A stretch of 64,000 bases of DNA from Piliocolobus tephrosceles (GCF_002776525.5 NC_045436.1:164376756-164440755), one strand, 5' to 3'; shown: positions 43,636 to 54,840, counted from the first letter of the stretch. Program-made: numbers and translations. The notes: generated by a model from the letters alone, not told the origin.

Positions 43636-43915
43636 CTTGATGGAGTCTTGCTGTATCACCCAGGCTGGAGTGCAGTGGCATGATCTCAGCTGACTGTAAC
43701 CTCCACCTCCCGGTTCAAGCAATTCTCCTGCCTCATCTCCTTAGTAGCTAGGATTACAGGTGCATGCCACCGTGCCTGGCTAATTTTTTATTTTTTTAGT
43801 AGAGATGGGATTTCACCATGTTGATCAGGCTGGTCTCCAACTCCTGACCTTGTGATCCACTCACCTTAGCCTCCCAAAGTGCTGGGATTACAGGCGTGAG
43901 CCACCACGCCTGGCC
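43636..43915 (-). mobile_element. AluS-like SINE
   Basis: Antisense Alu: GGAGTCTTGCTGTATCACCC, CTGACTGTAACCTCCACCTC, AGGCGTGAGCCACCACGCC. It faces the sense Alu at 44089 across a 173-bp spacer. Confidence 0.95.
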
Positions 43916-44088
43916 AATCCTCATTTATTTTTAAGGAATTTACACATATTAGAAAAGATTAGATAGTCCAGATAAGGAGACCCCAGGCCTTTACTAGTAC
44001 AAAAGGTAAATGTGTTTTTATGCATCTCTTTACCCATCCTCCACAAGCCTTGGGAAAGCAAGGAACGACTACATTTTTAAAAATTCCC

Positions 44089-44394
44089 CGCCAGGTATGT
44101 TGGCTCATGCCTGTAATCCCAACACTTTGGGAGGCCAAGGCGGGGGATCACGAGGTCAGGAGCTCCAGACCAGCCTGACCAACATGGTGAAACCCTGTAT
44201 CTACCAAAAATACTAAAAAAAAAAAAAAAAAAATTAACTGGGCATGGTGGCACACGCCTGTAATCCCAGTTACTCAGGAGGCTGAGGCAGAAGAATCGCT
44301 TGAACCTGGGAGGCAGAGGTTGCAGTGAGCCAAGATTGCGCCACTGCACTCCAGCCTCAGCAACAGAGTAAGACAATGTCTCAGAAAAAAACAA
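44089..44394 (+). mobile_element. AluS-like SINE
   Basis: Sense Alu with a 20-A middle linker, ending in an A-rich tail. AAAAATTCCC (44079-44088) and AAAAATTCTC (44395-44404) are a target duplication with one mismatch. Confidence 0.95.
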
Positions 44395-44404
44395 AAAAAT
44401 TCTC

Positions 44405-44691
44405 GTAAATCATATGGCTCAAATATAGAATACTGTACATTCAAACAAAGAGCAAATGCTGGTAGCATGGTTTTGTCTCTATGGATTTTAGTGAAAACAT
44501 ACGGCTGATACTTTAAAATTCTGTGAAATTAAAAAAAAATCAGTTGGATTGAGCTATGTGACATGGACATGGAGAACAGAGATGGGAGGAGGTGTAGAAA
44601 TAGTGATTTGTGGCAAACCATTAAGGGGACATGTTAGAAGTTAATCACTAATTTGTTACCTTTCCTAAATCAGCATTAGTTATTCATTTAC
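44405..44691. other. Unassigned spacer
   Basis: Nothing recognised. Confidence 0.4.
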
Positions 44692-44790
44692 TTTGTCATT
44701 CAACAAATGTTTGTGAGGCAGCTTCTTTGTGCTAGGTATAATGCTACATATGGAAAAAAAATGAGCCTTATTAGGAGCATGCATTCTGTA
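44692..44790 (-). mobile_element. L2 3' end
   Basis: CATTCAACAAATGTTTGTGA, CTTTGTGCTAGGTATAATGC and GAGCATGCATTCTGTAAG follow the reverse of an L2 tail. Confidence 0.7.
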
Positions 44791-45510
44791 AGTAGAGCAA
44801 AATGGAAATTTAGAAGTTATATCTCATTTAAGTGAACTAATGTTCTCACTTGCAATTTTGGTAGCAATAGAACTCAAATTTATGTTTTTTTTGCAGTTTC
44901 TTTTGCTTTAATTATTTTTCGACTTAGTGCCTTTTACATAAATACTCAGTCTAATGTTGAAAGTGACAATCAAGACTTTGCCTCCTATTGTAAAAAGGTT
45001 TTGTTGGTTTTCCTCCTACCTATCTAAGACAGCATCTGAGTGCAAAAGAAATGTTACTGATCGTCTCATTATTGGAAGAGCGTTCCCTTGTCCAGGTCCT
45101 ATCTCTTGACTTCCAAGAATATCAAATAAAGTGGGATTGGTCCCATCTGGGCCCTGGTTATGTTGAACTGTAGCCTACTGATATAAAGTTGGGCATAATT
45201 GTTTTTTCTTGGTGTGTAATGGCATTCATTGCTGAAGTCTAAGGTTCTAGATAGGGCAGTAAGTTCCTGCATTCTATGACTTCTTCATCTTAACTCGTAG
45301 TATCTTCTGGTCAATGAGTGGTCACAGTATTTCTTGGGACTCTGGAGCCCTTACCTGCTTTCTCCATGCCATAGTTCTCTAAGTAAGACTTCTCAATTTC
45401 TAAACTTCTGTCCATGTGGCACTATGTTATATTGTGGTAAATTTAGTAGCTTCTCTGCTAGGCTTGCAGTTTTTCCAGGTGATGAAATGAAAAGTGGGAA
45501 TCAAGTACAC
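44791..45510. other. Single-copy DNA
   Basis: No repeat named. The 92-codon frame at 45334-45612 runs into the CA repeat and has no domain. Confidence 0.4.
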
Positions 45511-45514
45511 ATGC

Positions 45515-45550
45515 AGACACACACACATACACACACACGCACACACACCA
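45515..45550. repeat. (CA)n microsatellite, interrupted
   Basis: ACACACACATACACACACAC, then GCACACACACC. Confidence 0.9.
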
Positions 45551-45766
45551 GATGTTTCCCCCAGCTACCTCAATGTTGTGACCATCCTTGCTTTCTCTCA
45601 TTTGGAGCATGACCCCCAAGAGGGGAAGGTGAACATGTACATCCCACTCCCTTATTTATCTCTCAATGGAAGAAGCCTCTCTACTTCCTCTTTTGCTCTT
45701 ATGAGACCTTCCCTTAAAGCAATCTTGTCAATAATCTCTATCCTATGCCTTGTTAAAAAGGTAAGT
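45551..45766. other. Unassigned spacer
   Basis: Nothing recognised. Confidence 0.35.
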
Positions 45767-46076
45767 GAGCCGCGTGCGGTGGCTCACGCCTGTAATCCTA
45801 GCACTTTGGGAGGCGAAGTGGGCAGATCACGTGAGGTCAGGAGTTGGAGACCAGCCTGGCCAACATGGTGAAACCCCATCTCTACTAAAAACACAAAAAT
45901 TAGTTGGGCATGTGGCGGGCACCTGTAATCCCAGCTACTCAGGAGGCTGAGGCAGGAGAGTGGCTTGAACCCAGGAGGCAGAGGTTGCAGTGAGCTGAGA
46001 TTTTGCCACTGCACTGCACTCCAGCCTGGGCAACAGAGCGAGACTCTGTCTCAAAAAAAAAAAAAAAAAAAAAAAA
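45767..46076 (+). mobile_element. AluS-like SINE
   Basis: Sense Alu (CGCGTGCGGTGGCTCACGCC, ACCAGCCTGGCCAACATGG) with a 24-A tail at 46053-46076. A five-base duplication gives CACTGCACTGCACTCC. No clear target duplication. Confidence 0.95.
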
Positions 46077-46420
46077 TAGGCTGCAGAAATTTTATAATAC
46101 AAAATACTTCTGTCTGTAATTTCGACATGTTGGCTTTCATGATTGTGTGCAGGCTGTGAGCTTCAAGTTAGTGTTTATGAAACAAGGTGCTAAACGTCAT
46201 ATCTTTCTCTTTTCATTCCTTCCAATTTTTCTGTAACAGAGATATGTCTCAGAGAACAGAGAGGTTAGGTGCAAATGACTGGTACTGTTAGTGTATCAGA
46301 GACTAAACATCATATTGAGAAAAGTAATAATGATAAAAGAAATACGAATTCTGATAGAGAAAATGACAGTTTCAGTAGGTCCTATATTGGTCCAGAATGA
46401 AGAGCGACTTCTCATATAAA
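46077..46420. other. Unassigned DNA
   Basis: Nothing recognised. Confidence 0.4.
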
Positions 46421-47595
46421 GGTGATGTTTTGATACATGAAATAATTAACACAATCAAGCTAATTAAAATATCTATCACCTCATATTTATCTTTTTGTGT
46501 GTTTGTGGTCAGAACACTTATGGTCTTTTTAGCAATTTTCAAGTATATAATACAATATTCTTAACTATAGTCACCATGTTATACATAAGATCTCCAGAAC
46601 TTATTTATCTTAACTGAAGCGTTATCCTTTGACCAGTAGTTTTCCATCCCCACCACAGCCCCCTAGCAACCACCATTCTACAGTTTTCTCGTGTGAGTTC
46701 AACTTTTTATGATTCTACATATAAGTGAGATCATACAATATTTGTCTTTCCGTGCTTGACTTATTTCACTTAGCACAATATCTTCTAGGTTCATTCATAT
46801 TATCACAAATGAGAGGATTTCCTCCTTTTTAAAGGCTCAGTAATATTGCACTGTGGTATATATACCACATTTTCTTTATCCATTTATCCATCCATGGAAA
46901 ATTGGATTGTTTTCAAATCCTGGCTATTGTGAATAATGCTACCATGAACATGAGAGTGCAGATATCTCTTCAACATACTGATTTTTTTCCTATGGATATG
47001 TATCTGGAAGTGGGATTGCTGGATCATATGATAGTTCTATTTTTAAGTTTCTGAGGATTCTTCATATTGTTTTCCATTTTACATTCCCACCAACAGTGTA
47101 CAAGTGTTCCTTCTTCTCTACATCCTCACCAACACTTGGTATCTTTTCTCTTTTTGATAGTAGCTATTTTAACAGGTGTGAAGTGCTGTATCATTGTGGT
47201 TTTGATTTGCATTTCCTAATGATTAGTGATGATGAGCATTTCATATGCCCGTTGGCCATTTGTATGTCTTCTTTAGAGAAATGTCTATTTAGGTCCTTTG
47301 CCCTTTATATGATCATGCTGTTTGTTACCTTGCCATGGAACTACTTTAATTTCTCATATATTTGTGATATTAATCCCTTATCAAATGGTTTGCAAATATT
47401 TTCTCCCATTTCATAGGTTGTCTCTTCACTCTGTTGATTGTTTCCTTTCCTGTACACAAGCTTTTTAGTTTAAATTAATCTTATTTATCTGTTTTTGCTT
47501 GTTGCCTTTGCCTTTGAGATTATATCAAAAAGTCCTTGTTCAGGTCAATGTCAAGAAGATTTTACCTATGTTTTCTTCTAGTAGTTTGACAGAAG
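46421..47595 (-). mobile_element. L1 (L1MA/L1PB age) 3' end
   Basis: Antisense 3' UTR and ORF2 end: GGTGATGTTTTGATACATGA, ACTATAGTCACCATGTTATA, CCCCTAGCAACCACCATTCT, CATATAAGTGAGATCATACA, GGGATTGCTGGATCATATGA, CATTCCCACCAACAGTGTAC and GTTGATTGTTTCCTTTCCTG. The frame at 47096-47416 is an antisense shadow of ORF2. Confidence 0.95.
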
Positions 47596-48655
47596 GTAAA
47601 TTCTTACAATTGAATAGCAGTTACTCCACTCAGAAGAAATTGCATATTCCAGAGTGGGAAGGATGTATGAAATAGAGGGTAGAGTGTCAGGAAATGATAA
47701 AGAACACTGCAAAGAAATCAGAGTAGGAACTAGAAGATCTAGGCAATGTTGGGGTTTTGAATCTCCCTAATAAGAAGATATTGAATGCTTTTCAGCAAGA
47801 TATTGATTTATCTGATGTATATATCATACTGACAGCTGTGGACAATAGATTAACTGGAGGCAGGGGATAGAACAAAACAGGAGAGAGAAAACCCTGTAGG
47901 CAGCTATTACAGCCGTAGTTCATAAACAAGATGATGACAGCCTAGATTGCAGTGAAGTACAGAGGTGGCAGTGGGAGAGGGAAATGTAGGGATACAAAGA
48001 TATTCAAAGAACGTTATTTTGCCATTTTAATTTTGTGTTTTACAGTTGAATTAGAAAAAGAAACAAGATATCCAGTGCAATGTATTCCTTAGTAATGTTA
48101 ATGTTTTGATATATATATATTTTTTCAATGGAACTTGGGGCATTTCACCAACATTGACAAGTAGGTATGCAGTGCCTATCTACCTCATGAGGCCACATAG
48201 AACAGCTTGTAAAAATAGAGATAAGGGAGGCTGTAGCTCTCATGAGAAATCTGACCTAGCTCTTGCACAGTGTCAGAACTACAACTGAAATCTCTGTTTA
48301 TAATTATTTTTGATGTTAGAATGACCCCTGTGCAAATTCAGATGGAAAATCAGCATTACACCTTCTTTATAATTCTTCATTAGTCTCTGCCCAAATCTAA
48401 CAGCTGTCGCCAGTACAATTTCTGCATGGACTGAGATTCATTTGGAGGATTTAGTCTCATAATATTCTTTCCTAAATTTCTTCTACACATTCCTTCTCTC
48501 CTTGGATTGTTTATAACAATGACTTGGCACGGAGCAAAGCCTAATATAATCAACCTAAAAAACTCAGTCATTTCCTCCCTCTCCTTACTTCTCCTCCTAT
48601 GCTTTACTTCTTTTTAAGAAGAAAATCAACAATGATAAAAGTCACTAATCACTTT
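47596..48655. other. Single-copy DNA
   Basis: About 1 kb without named repeats or domains; a short (TA)n lies at 48110-48119. Confidence 0.45.
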
Positions 48656-48659
48656 TCAA

Positions 48660-48870
48660 CCCTGCTGGCACTAGGCACCATACTAAGTACTGTACCTACA
48701 CAATTTTATTTAGTTATTTTAAGATAGATATTATTGTATTAAATATATTATTATTATTTATGTTATATTATTATTATGTTATAGGTGGAAAAGCAACACC
48801 TTTGAAAATCAAGTAGCTTAATAATAGAGGTGATACTAAATTTGACCTCATAACTCAATAATCTCCACCT
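48660..48870 (-). mobile_element. MIR SINE with internal (TTA)n
   Basis: GCTGGCACTAGGCACCATAC, CTAAGTACTGTACCTACAC and GAGGTGATACTAAATTTGAC follow antisense MIR. A TTATTATTA/TATTA-rich expansion lies inside it near 48735-48780. Confidence 0.7.
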
Positions 48871-48884
48871 TCTCCACTGAAATC

Positions 48885-48886
48885 AC

Positions 48887-48928
<42 letters not shown>

Positions 48929-48929
48929 T
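48885..48929. repeat. (TCA)n trinucleotide repeat
   Basis: About 13 uninterrupted ATC/TCA units after one ACC variant. Among the purest microsatellites in the window. Confidence 0.95.
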
Positions 48930-49039
48930 TTCCTGGTGTATATATCACATAGTGAAAGTTAGGAATATGTGCTAAGAAACCACCTAGGAAGCTATTATTT
49001 GGGATGGAAAGGAATAACGCCTAGAACATTATTTTACTA

Positions 49040-49125
49040 AACACACTTCACATTCCGAGTACCATGCTTGATGCTAGAGCTTGGAATATAGTCATAAACA
49101 GGAAAGTTTCTACCTCAATGAAGCA
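49040..49125 (-). mobile_element. L2 3' end fragment
   Basis: GAGTACCATGCTTGATGCTA, GGAATATAGTCATAAACAGG and CTACCTCAATGAAGC resemble the reverse of an L2 tail. Confidence 0.6.
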
Positions 49126-49748
49126 TGGAAAATGGGAAAATATAATATGGCAGAATAGCAACTGCAGCAGAAGGATGCATCAACCTTGATTCGTATTCTA
49201 GGCATAGTGCATTATGGAGGGCAGGTGAAAACTCCTGAGTGGAAGATCCCACATGGGCAAAGCTACTTCCCCTTAGAGGCTGAAGGAATTACATACTTTC
49301 TCGCTTTCTTGACTGGTCCTTGATTTTCATTGGTTCTTATCTCCATCCCTGAATAATCTCATTCTAGCTTTATAAACATACTCTGAAGAGATGAATTATT
49401 ATCCTGGCTCTTGTAGGGAAACAACTCTTTATGAATATTTTCATGTTTCTGCATGATTGGAACCTTCTGAGCAAAGAACATCAGCACCCAGGTTAAAGGA
49501 TGATTGACTGACAACTGTAATGGCCCCCACTATCCAAAAGTGTAAAGGCAGAGAGCTCCTGAGACATAGACACTTCCTCTTTCCCCTGGAGACATTTGCT
49601 TACGTCGCAGGATGTTAGAGGAAAGGCCTTCTTTCTTCCCTCCCAAAAGATGATTTTTTAAAAATTACATAGCAATAGTCAATATCTCTCCAGAGTGATG
49701 CAGGGACAGATGGAAAAGCAGTCTATATAAGCTCCATGTTTCATAATT
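49126..49748. other. Unassigned DNA
   Basis: No repeat or exon recognised. Confidence 0.4.
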
Positions 49749-49762
49749 TTGGGGTTCCTTTT

Positions 49763-49926
49763 CTTCTTTCTTTTTTTGAAATGGAGTCTTGCTCTGTCAC
49801 CCAGGCTGGAGTGCAGTGGCGTGATCCTGGCTCACTGCAACCTCTGTCTTCTGGGTTCAAGCAATACTCCTGTCTCAGCCTCCTAAGTAGCTAGGACTAC
49901 AGGTGCATGCCATCACGCCTGGCTAA
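49763..49926 (-). mobile_element. 5'-truncated Alu right monomer
   Basis: Only the 3' half of Alu is present, from a T-rich head through GGAGTCTTGCTCTGTCACCC to the mid-element GCATGCCATCACGCCTGGC. TTGGGGTTCCTTTT at 49749-49762 and 49927-49940 is a perfect 14-bp target duplication, so it inserted already truncated. Confidence 0.94.
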
Positions 49927-49940
49927 TTGGGGTTCCTTTT

Positions 49941-50086
49941 TTAATGGTACAATACTTATTATATGCACAAGGAGATCTGGTTCTTACTGCCTTGCCCGGG
50001 AGTGTTTACTCATAAGGCACGGATGCAGGCTGCTCTGTGACTAAACAGTCTGATCCGTAATCCAGAAGTCTTGTGTCCCTGTTAGA

Positions 50087-50088
<2 letters not shown>
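49941..50088. other. Unassigned spacer
   Basis: Nothing recognised. Confidence 0.35.

Positions 50089-50133
<45 letters not shown>
50089..50133. repeat. (GT)n microsatellite
   Basis: About 21 uninterrupted GT units, followed by GATAGATAAATAGATAG-like GATA units. Confidence 0.96.
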
Positions 50134-50136
<3 letters not shown>

Positions 50137-50935
50137 TGATAGATAAATAGATAGTTATCATCATAGAGCCTTCAAAGTTTCAGACTTAAGTTATCTGGCT
50201 ACAGAAATCAAGGCTGGACACACATTCTGCTTTCTAGAGTAATTCCTTTGTTCTACTATGTGAGTGTCTGTATGGAGGCCCCCAAAACATAGATCAATCC
50301 AACATTATAGAGCATTGGGTCTTGCTTCTGCATTCCCTTTAAATACTTACTTCCATTCAACTGACATAATGTCCCACTTAGGCCAAGCTGAGAGACACAT
50401 TTCTGGGAAGGAGAGGCAATCCCAGAAGCGCATGTCCTGGCACAGTGACTCCAACTCTAACTGATGGCCCAAAATCTACTGTGGAAGTGGAATTCTTTAT
50501 GGTTCTATATGTCCCTTATTATCTGTGAACAAATATGGTAAAACTCTACTTTCTACCCCACAGAGGGGGAAAAATCCCAGGACTACTTCATGACATCTCA
50601 TGCTAGAAACACTCTGCTCTCTGACGCATTCTCCTCCTTGAGTAACAAACATTGGGTGGGCCAGTGTGACCTTCCAGCCAGATCCAGCTTGGATCGAGTC
50701 TCTGCAGGAGATCATTAGCTTTCTTCTGACCCTTTCTGAAAACAGAACAGAAGAGCAGAACTTGCAAATGCTACCTTATTTAACCATTTTTAATGCCACA
50801 AAATGGGAGGAAATTCACACACATGAGACCTTCAGAGATAACCCCATGTAGATTTCCTGTTTTATGTCATTTTTCTTTTATCGTCTTACCACCTGTTTTC
50901 AAGTCCCTGATCTGGTGCATCTCTGGACCCCCTAA
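50134..50935. other. Single-copy DNA
   Basis: No repeat named; frames of 60-72 codons without domains. Confidence 0.4.
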
Positions 50936-50992
50936 GCACACACAGGCACACAGACACACTAACTCACAGACACACGGACACACACACACACC
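50936..50992. repeat. Degenerate (CA)n tract
   Basis: ACACACAGGCACACAGACAC and further CACAGACACACGG units, ending in a pure CA run. Confidence 0.85.
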
Positions 50993-51714
50993 TCTCAAGA
51001 AACATAATTTTCTAACGTGATGGATGTGCAGGCCTTTAGTCTCTCTCCTTTCTTGTGCTGTGCATGATCTTATGTTTGAACAACATGTGAAATATGGATT
51101 CCCTATACCTACCCTTTACTGGCTCCATAGAGTGAGAGGGAGTGAGAACCCTGATCTGAGAAAGAGAAGAATGATGGGTGCTACAATCCCAGTTCAGACT
51201 TGCCAAGAGTGGAGGCTGCCGTCATTTCCTTATAAAACATGGAAGGCAAACACTTTGCCACAGCAAATATGATTTCATTTATTTATCTTCAACGGAACAC
51301 AATTTAACAAGAGGAAAGCATTTTTCTCTCATTAGCATGACTTTGACCCTACTCATTTCAAAGTAATAACCTTGGCATCACTGTCTAGGGAGCATGTGAT
51401 TCTGTCTTCTGTCTGAGTCCTGCCCAAGTGGAATTCTTCCCAAATAAATTCTTTTCAAATATGACTGACATATAGTCCCATGATAGGGCAGGAAAGAGGA
51501 CTATACTACAAATCACCTCAATAAACTTATGCATTCCAGAAAGTTCCTCTTTTGCTTCTGCATTTGAAGTCGGTTCTCTTAGAACTATGCTTGTGTGCAA
51601 CCTTGGATTTGTAAATTTGAGGAACTTAAAATGAAATGTGTTTAATTCTCCATCACTTCATTCATTTTCTTTTCGTTCTTGTCTTCCAACCATTTTGCTT
51701 CGAATGTTTAAATG
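50993..51714. other. Single-copy DNA
   Basis: No named repeat. The frames around 51024-51366 overlap on one strand but show no domain or exon structure. Confidence 0.4.
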
Positions 51715-51960
51715 ATGGTTAACTATGAAGAAGACCAAAATAGACAAAGTAATTTCCACTTGCTCCTCTGTCTCTCAGTGGCTTGCTGTGCTACAAGTAT
51801 ATTTAATCTGGACCTATCTGGGGAGGTGAAACCTAATTTAATAGCTATCAATCACAGGCAGCAGGCCTGCAGAAGAAGAAAATAAAAAGGTTGTTCTATT
51901 ACTCAGTCTTCTCTTAGGAAAAACAAAGTGAAACACTAGGCATGCCATATCTTTATGAGA
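51715..51960. other. Candidate conserved non-coding island
   Basis: Repeat-free, with CCTAATTTAATAGC, a PBX/MEIS-like CTATCAATCACAGG and GCAGCAGGCCTGCAG close together. Low-confidence inference. Confidence 0.28.
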
Positions 51961-52239
51961 TGCCTCCTAATCCCTCTACCAAGTTACATGTAATTTGAAG
52001 CTCTTTGCGTATTCCATTTTCACTTATGTGCCACTACCCTTATATTAAAAAGCATGTGACTTACAGGTTAGCTAAAATATTTAATAGGAATAAATACATT
52101 GGGCTTTGTTAGAAAGAAATAGAGCCACTTGATATGACTTCCAAAAACTAATTAAATAAAACCCCCCTATGTGGAGCTAAAGTAACTGCTTTGCTTAGCC
52201 TCAGAATAATGCACATGGCTGTGCCTTCCAGCCTTTTCT
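51961..52239. other. Unassigned spacer
   Basis: No element recognised. Confidence 0.35.
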
Positions 52240-52480
52240 AACGGTGAGACTGTCATCCTGTGTTGTCTGTGAAATCTTTACAGAAGCTTCTCATTTTACC
52301 ATGATTAAAATGCCTACGTCAGAAGAGTTCAGTGGTTTACTGACCTGCTTTATCTCTCTGATATTATCATCCCAAATCTTTCCCACCCATCCCCTCTTCA
52401 TTCACTCTGCTCCAGCCTCTCTCCAGCCTGATTTTTTCTCTCCCACACCAGGTACTCCATCCAGGGTCTTTGTTTTGTGT
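52240..52480 (+). mobile_element. Probable L2 LINE fragment
   Basis: CCCCTCTTCATTCACTCTGC, TCCAGCCTCTCTCCAGCCTG and CTCCCACACCAGGTACTCC resemble the sense L2 ORF2 end. Confidence 0.5.
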
Positions 52481-52504
52481 CCATGTGTGTTTGTACATGT
52501 GTGT

Positions 52505-53105
52505 GTAGTGAGACCATTTAACATGAGAACTACTCTCTTACCTTTTATTTGTTTATTTATTTAGTTAGTTAGTTTGTTTGAGATGAAGTCCCACTCTGTC
52601 ACCCCAGGCTGGAGTGCAGTGGCACAATCTCAGCTCATGACAACCCCTGCCTCCCAAGTTCAAGTGATTCTCTTGCCTCAGCCTCCTGAATAGCTGGAAT
52701 TACAGGAGTGCACCACCACAGCTGGCTAATTTTTTTTTTTTTTTTTTTTTTTGTATTTTTAGTTGAGATGGGCTTTTGCCATGTTGGTCAGGCTGCCTCA
52801 GCCTCCTAAAGTGTCTCCTACCTTTTAAAATATGCAGTATTTAAGTGTGCAATATTGTTTACTATAGGCATGATGTTGTACAACAGATCTCTAGAGATTA
52901 TTCATTTTTACTGACTCTTTCTGTCCACGGACAGAAAGTAGCTCCTCATTTTCTCCTTCCTCCAGCCCCTGGCAACCACCATCATTCCACTCTTTGATTC
53001 TATGAATGTGATTACTCTAGGTACCCACATATAAGTGGAGTCATGCAGTATTTGTCTTTCTGTAGCTGTATTTCTTCACTTACACAATGTCCTAAGATTC
53101 CTTCA
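52505..53105 (-). mobile_element. L1M 3' UTR, left part (hosts Alu 52546-52812)
   Basis: Antisense L1: GAGAACTACTCTCTTACC before the Alu, then GTTGTACAACAGATCTCTAG, GCCCCTGGCAACCACCATCA and CACATATAAGTGGAGTCATG. It is interrupted by the Alu and, at 53106, by a sense L1. Confidence 0.85.
52546..52812 (-). mobile_element. Alu SINE, truncated with internal T-run
   Basis: Antisense Alu with a TTTA/GTTA-rich head and a long T-run at about 52731-52752 inside the middle linker. It lacks the 5' terminal region and has a deletion after TTGGTCAGGCTG. Flanks TCTCTTACCTTTTA (52532-52545) and TCTCCTACCTTTTA (52814-52827) are a target duplication with one mismatch. Confidence 0.92.
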
Positions 53106-53469
53106 AATAGAGAGTAGAATGATCATTACCAGAGGCTTGGAAGGGTAGTGGGGACTGGGCGGAATGGTGACGGTTAATGGGTACAAAAATATAGTTAGGT
53201 AGAATGAATAAGATCAAGCATTTGATAGCACAACAGGGTGATTATAGTCAGCGATAATTTGTTTTACCTTTTAGAATAACTGAGACAGTACAATTAGAAT
53301 GATCATAATAAAAAGAAATGATAAATGCTTCAGGTGGTAAATACCCCATTTACCCTGATGTAATTGTTATGCATTGTATGCCCATATCACAATATCTCAT
53401 GTTCTGCATAAATATATACCCCAATTATGTGCCCATAAAAATTAAAAATTCAAAAAAGAAAAAAAATTG
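53106..53469 (+). mobile_element. 5'-truncated L1 3' end nested in antisense L1
   Basis: Sense L1 3' UTR: AGGCTTGGAAGGGTAGTGGG, ACGGTTAATGGGTACAAAAA, CAACAGGGTGATTATAGTCA, AAAAGAAATGATAAATGCTT, then an A-rich tail. AAGATTCCTTCA (53094-53105) and AAGATTCATTCA (53470-53481) are target duplications with one mismatch. Confidence 0.93.
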
Positions 53470-53985
53470 AAGATTCATTCAGGTTGTCACAAATTACAGA
53501 ATCTCCATTTTAAAGATTCACTAATATTCCACTGTATGTACCACATTTTCTTTACCCGTTCATCTATTGATGGACACGTAGGTTGTTTTCACTTCTTGGC
53601 TATTGTGAATAGCGCCGCAATGAACATGGGAGTGCTAATATGTCTTTAAGGTCTTATTTCAGTTATTTTGGATAAATACCCAGAAGTGAATTGCTGTATC
53701 ATATGGTAGTTCTAGTTTTAACTTTTGGTGGTTCTTCCATAATGTTTATCATAGCAACTGCTCTCTCAGTGGCATTTCCACAAGAGCATGAGTGGGTTTC
53801 AATTTCTCCACATCTTTGTCAACACTTGTCTTTCATTTTCTGTCATAATAGCCATCCTGATACATGTGAGGTGATAAGTCATTGTGATTTTGATTTGCAT
53901 TTTCCTGATGATTAATGACTAGGGACATTGTTTTATATGCCTGGTGGTCTTTGCACTTTACGTTTACTCTCTCTGAACACTTTTT
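53470..53985 (-). mobile_element. L1M ORF2 end, right part of the split L1
   Basis: Continues the antisense L1: CACTAATATTCCACTGTATG, TTGTGAATAGCGCCGCAATG, TAAATACCCAGAAGTGAATT, GTATCATATGGTAGTTCTAG, TTGTGATTTTGATTTGCATT. Confidence 0.92.
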
Positions 53986-54300
53986 TTCTCTAAGATGTGT
54001 ATATATCTCCCTTACCTTCTTTGGTTGTCACCATCTCATTGAGGCTGTCCTGAACACTCTGCTTAAAATTGCAGTAAAACTACCTCTAGTACTTTCTGTT
54101 TCCCTTTCTTGCTTTTTCTTCATAGAACATATCACCATCTAACATACTCTATATTTACTTATAGATTTTGTTTATAACTTCCTCTGCTAGAATGGAAGGC
54201 CAAGATTTTTTCATTAATGTTGTGTGTTTACACTACTGACTGACACAGGTAGGCGCAGGATAAATATTTGCTGAGTAAATAAATGAATGGGCATAAAAAT
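53986..54300 (+). mobile_element. L2 3' end (sense)
   Basis: TTCTTCATAGAACATATCAC, ACATACTCTATATTTACTTA, CTCTGCTAGAATGGAAGGC, then AGGATAAATATTTGCTGAGT and AAATGAATG. Reads in order through the L2 3' UTR to its terminus. Confidence 0.83.
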
Positions 54301-54574
54301 GGTCTACTCTGCAGAAGCTGTAAGTAATTTCAGAAGGAATTGGAGTGTAATGGGACTTGGTTAAAGGTGACTTGGGGGAGAGACTAATAACTCTGTGATA
54401 AATAGGTTGAACTGCTGCAGACTGCAATACAACAGTCCAGATACTACGTAAACTCTAACTTTTCTCAGCTCTGACTCGTTATTAACAATTATCAGCTGTT
54501 GAATATGTTGGTTCTTGTCAGGGACAGAAATAAGAACCAGGGTAAAGGAGCTGAAGATTCATTCCTTCTTTTAT
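54301..54574. other. Unassigned spacer
   Basis: Nothing recognised. Confidence 0.35.
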
Positions 54575-54840
54575 TGATGCCTCCTGAGAGAACTGGGCAA
54601 TGTGTAACACTGTAGGGATATAGTGCTGAATGGGATCTAGTTCCTGTTCTTACTGGACTCATAGGGTGCTGGAAAAACAGATCATAAAACAGTTCATTAC
54701 AATGCAACACTTCCAATGGGATGAGTGCTGTATAAGCAAAGTTATGGGGAAGAAAAGAAAGGTCAATAAGCTGACCTGCCTGTAGAGATTTGAGAGGGTT
54801 TTACAAAGGGAGTTAAATTTTATCTGGATATTTTTAAAGG
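54575..54840 (-). mobile_element. Probable L2 fragment
   Basis: GAATGGGATCTAGTTCCTGT, GGACTCATAGGGTGCTG, GGATGAGTGCTGTATAAGC and GTCAATAAGCTGACCTGCC have the order seen in the antisense L2 at 60755-61125. Confidence 0.5.

Noticed and set aside
43472..43722. Arg/Glu/Lys-rich minus-strand frames resembling a charged coiled coil
   Set aside because: They are translations of the polypyrimidine tract and the Alu next to it.
48885..50133. Regular short repeats as a CRISPR-like array
   Set aside because: They are uninterrupted microsatellites without spacers, in primate DNA.
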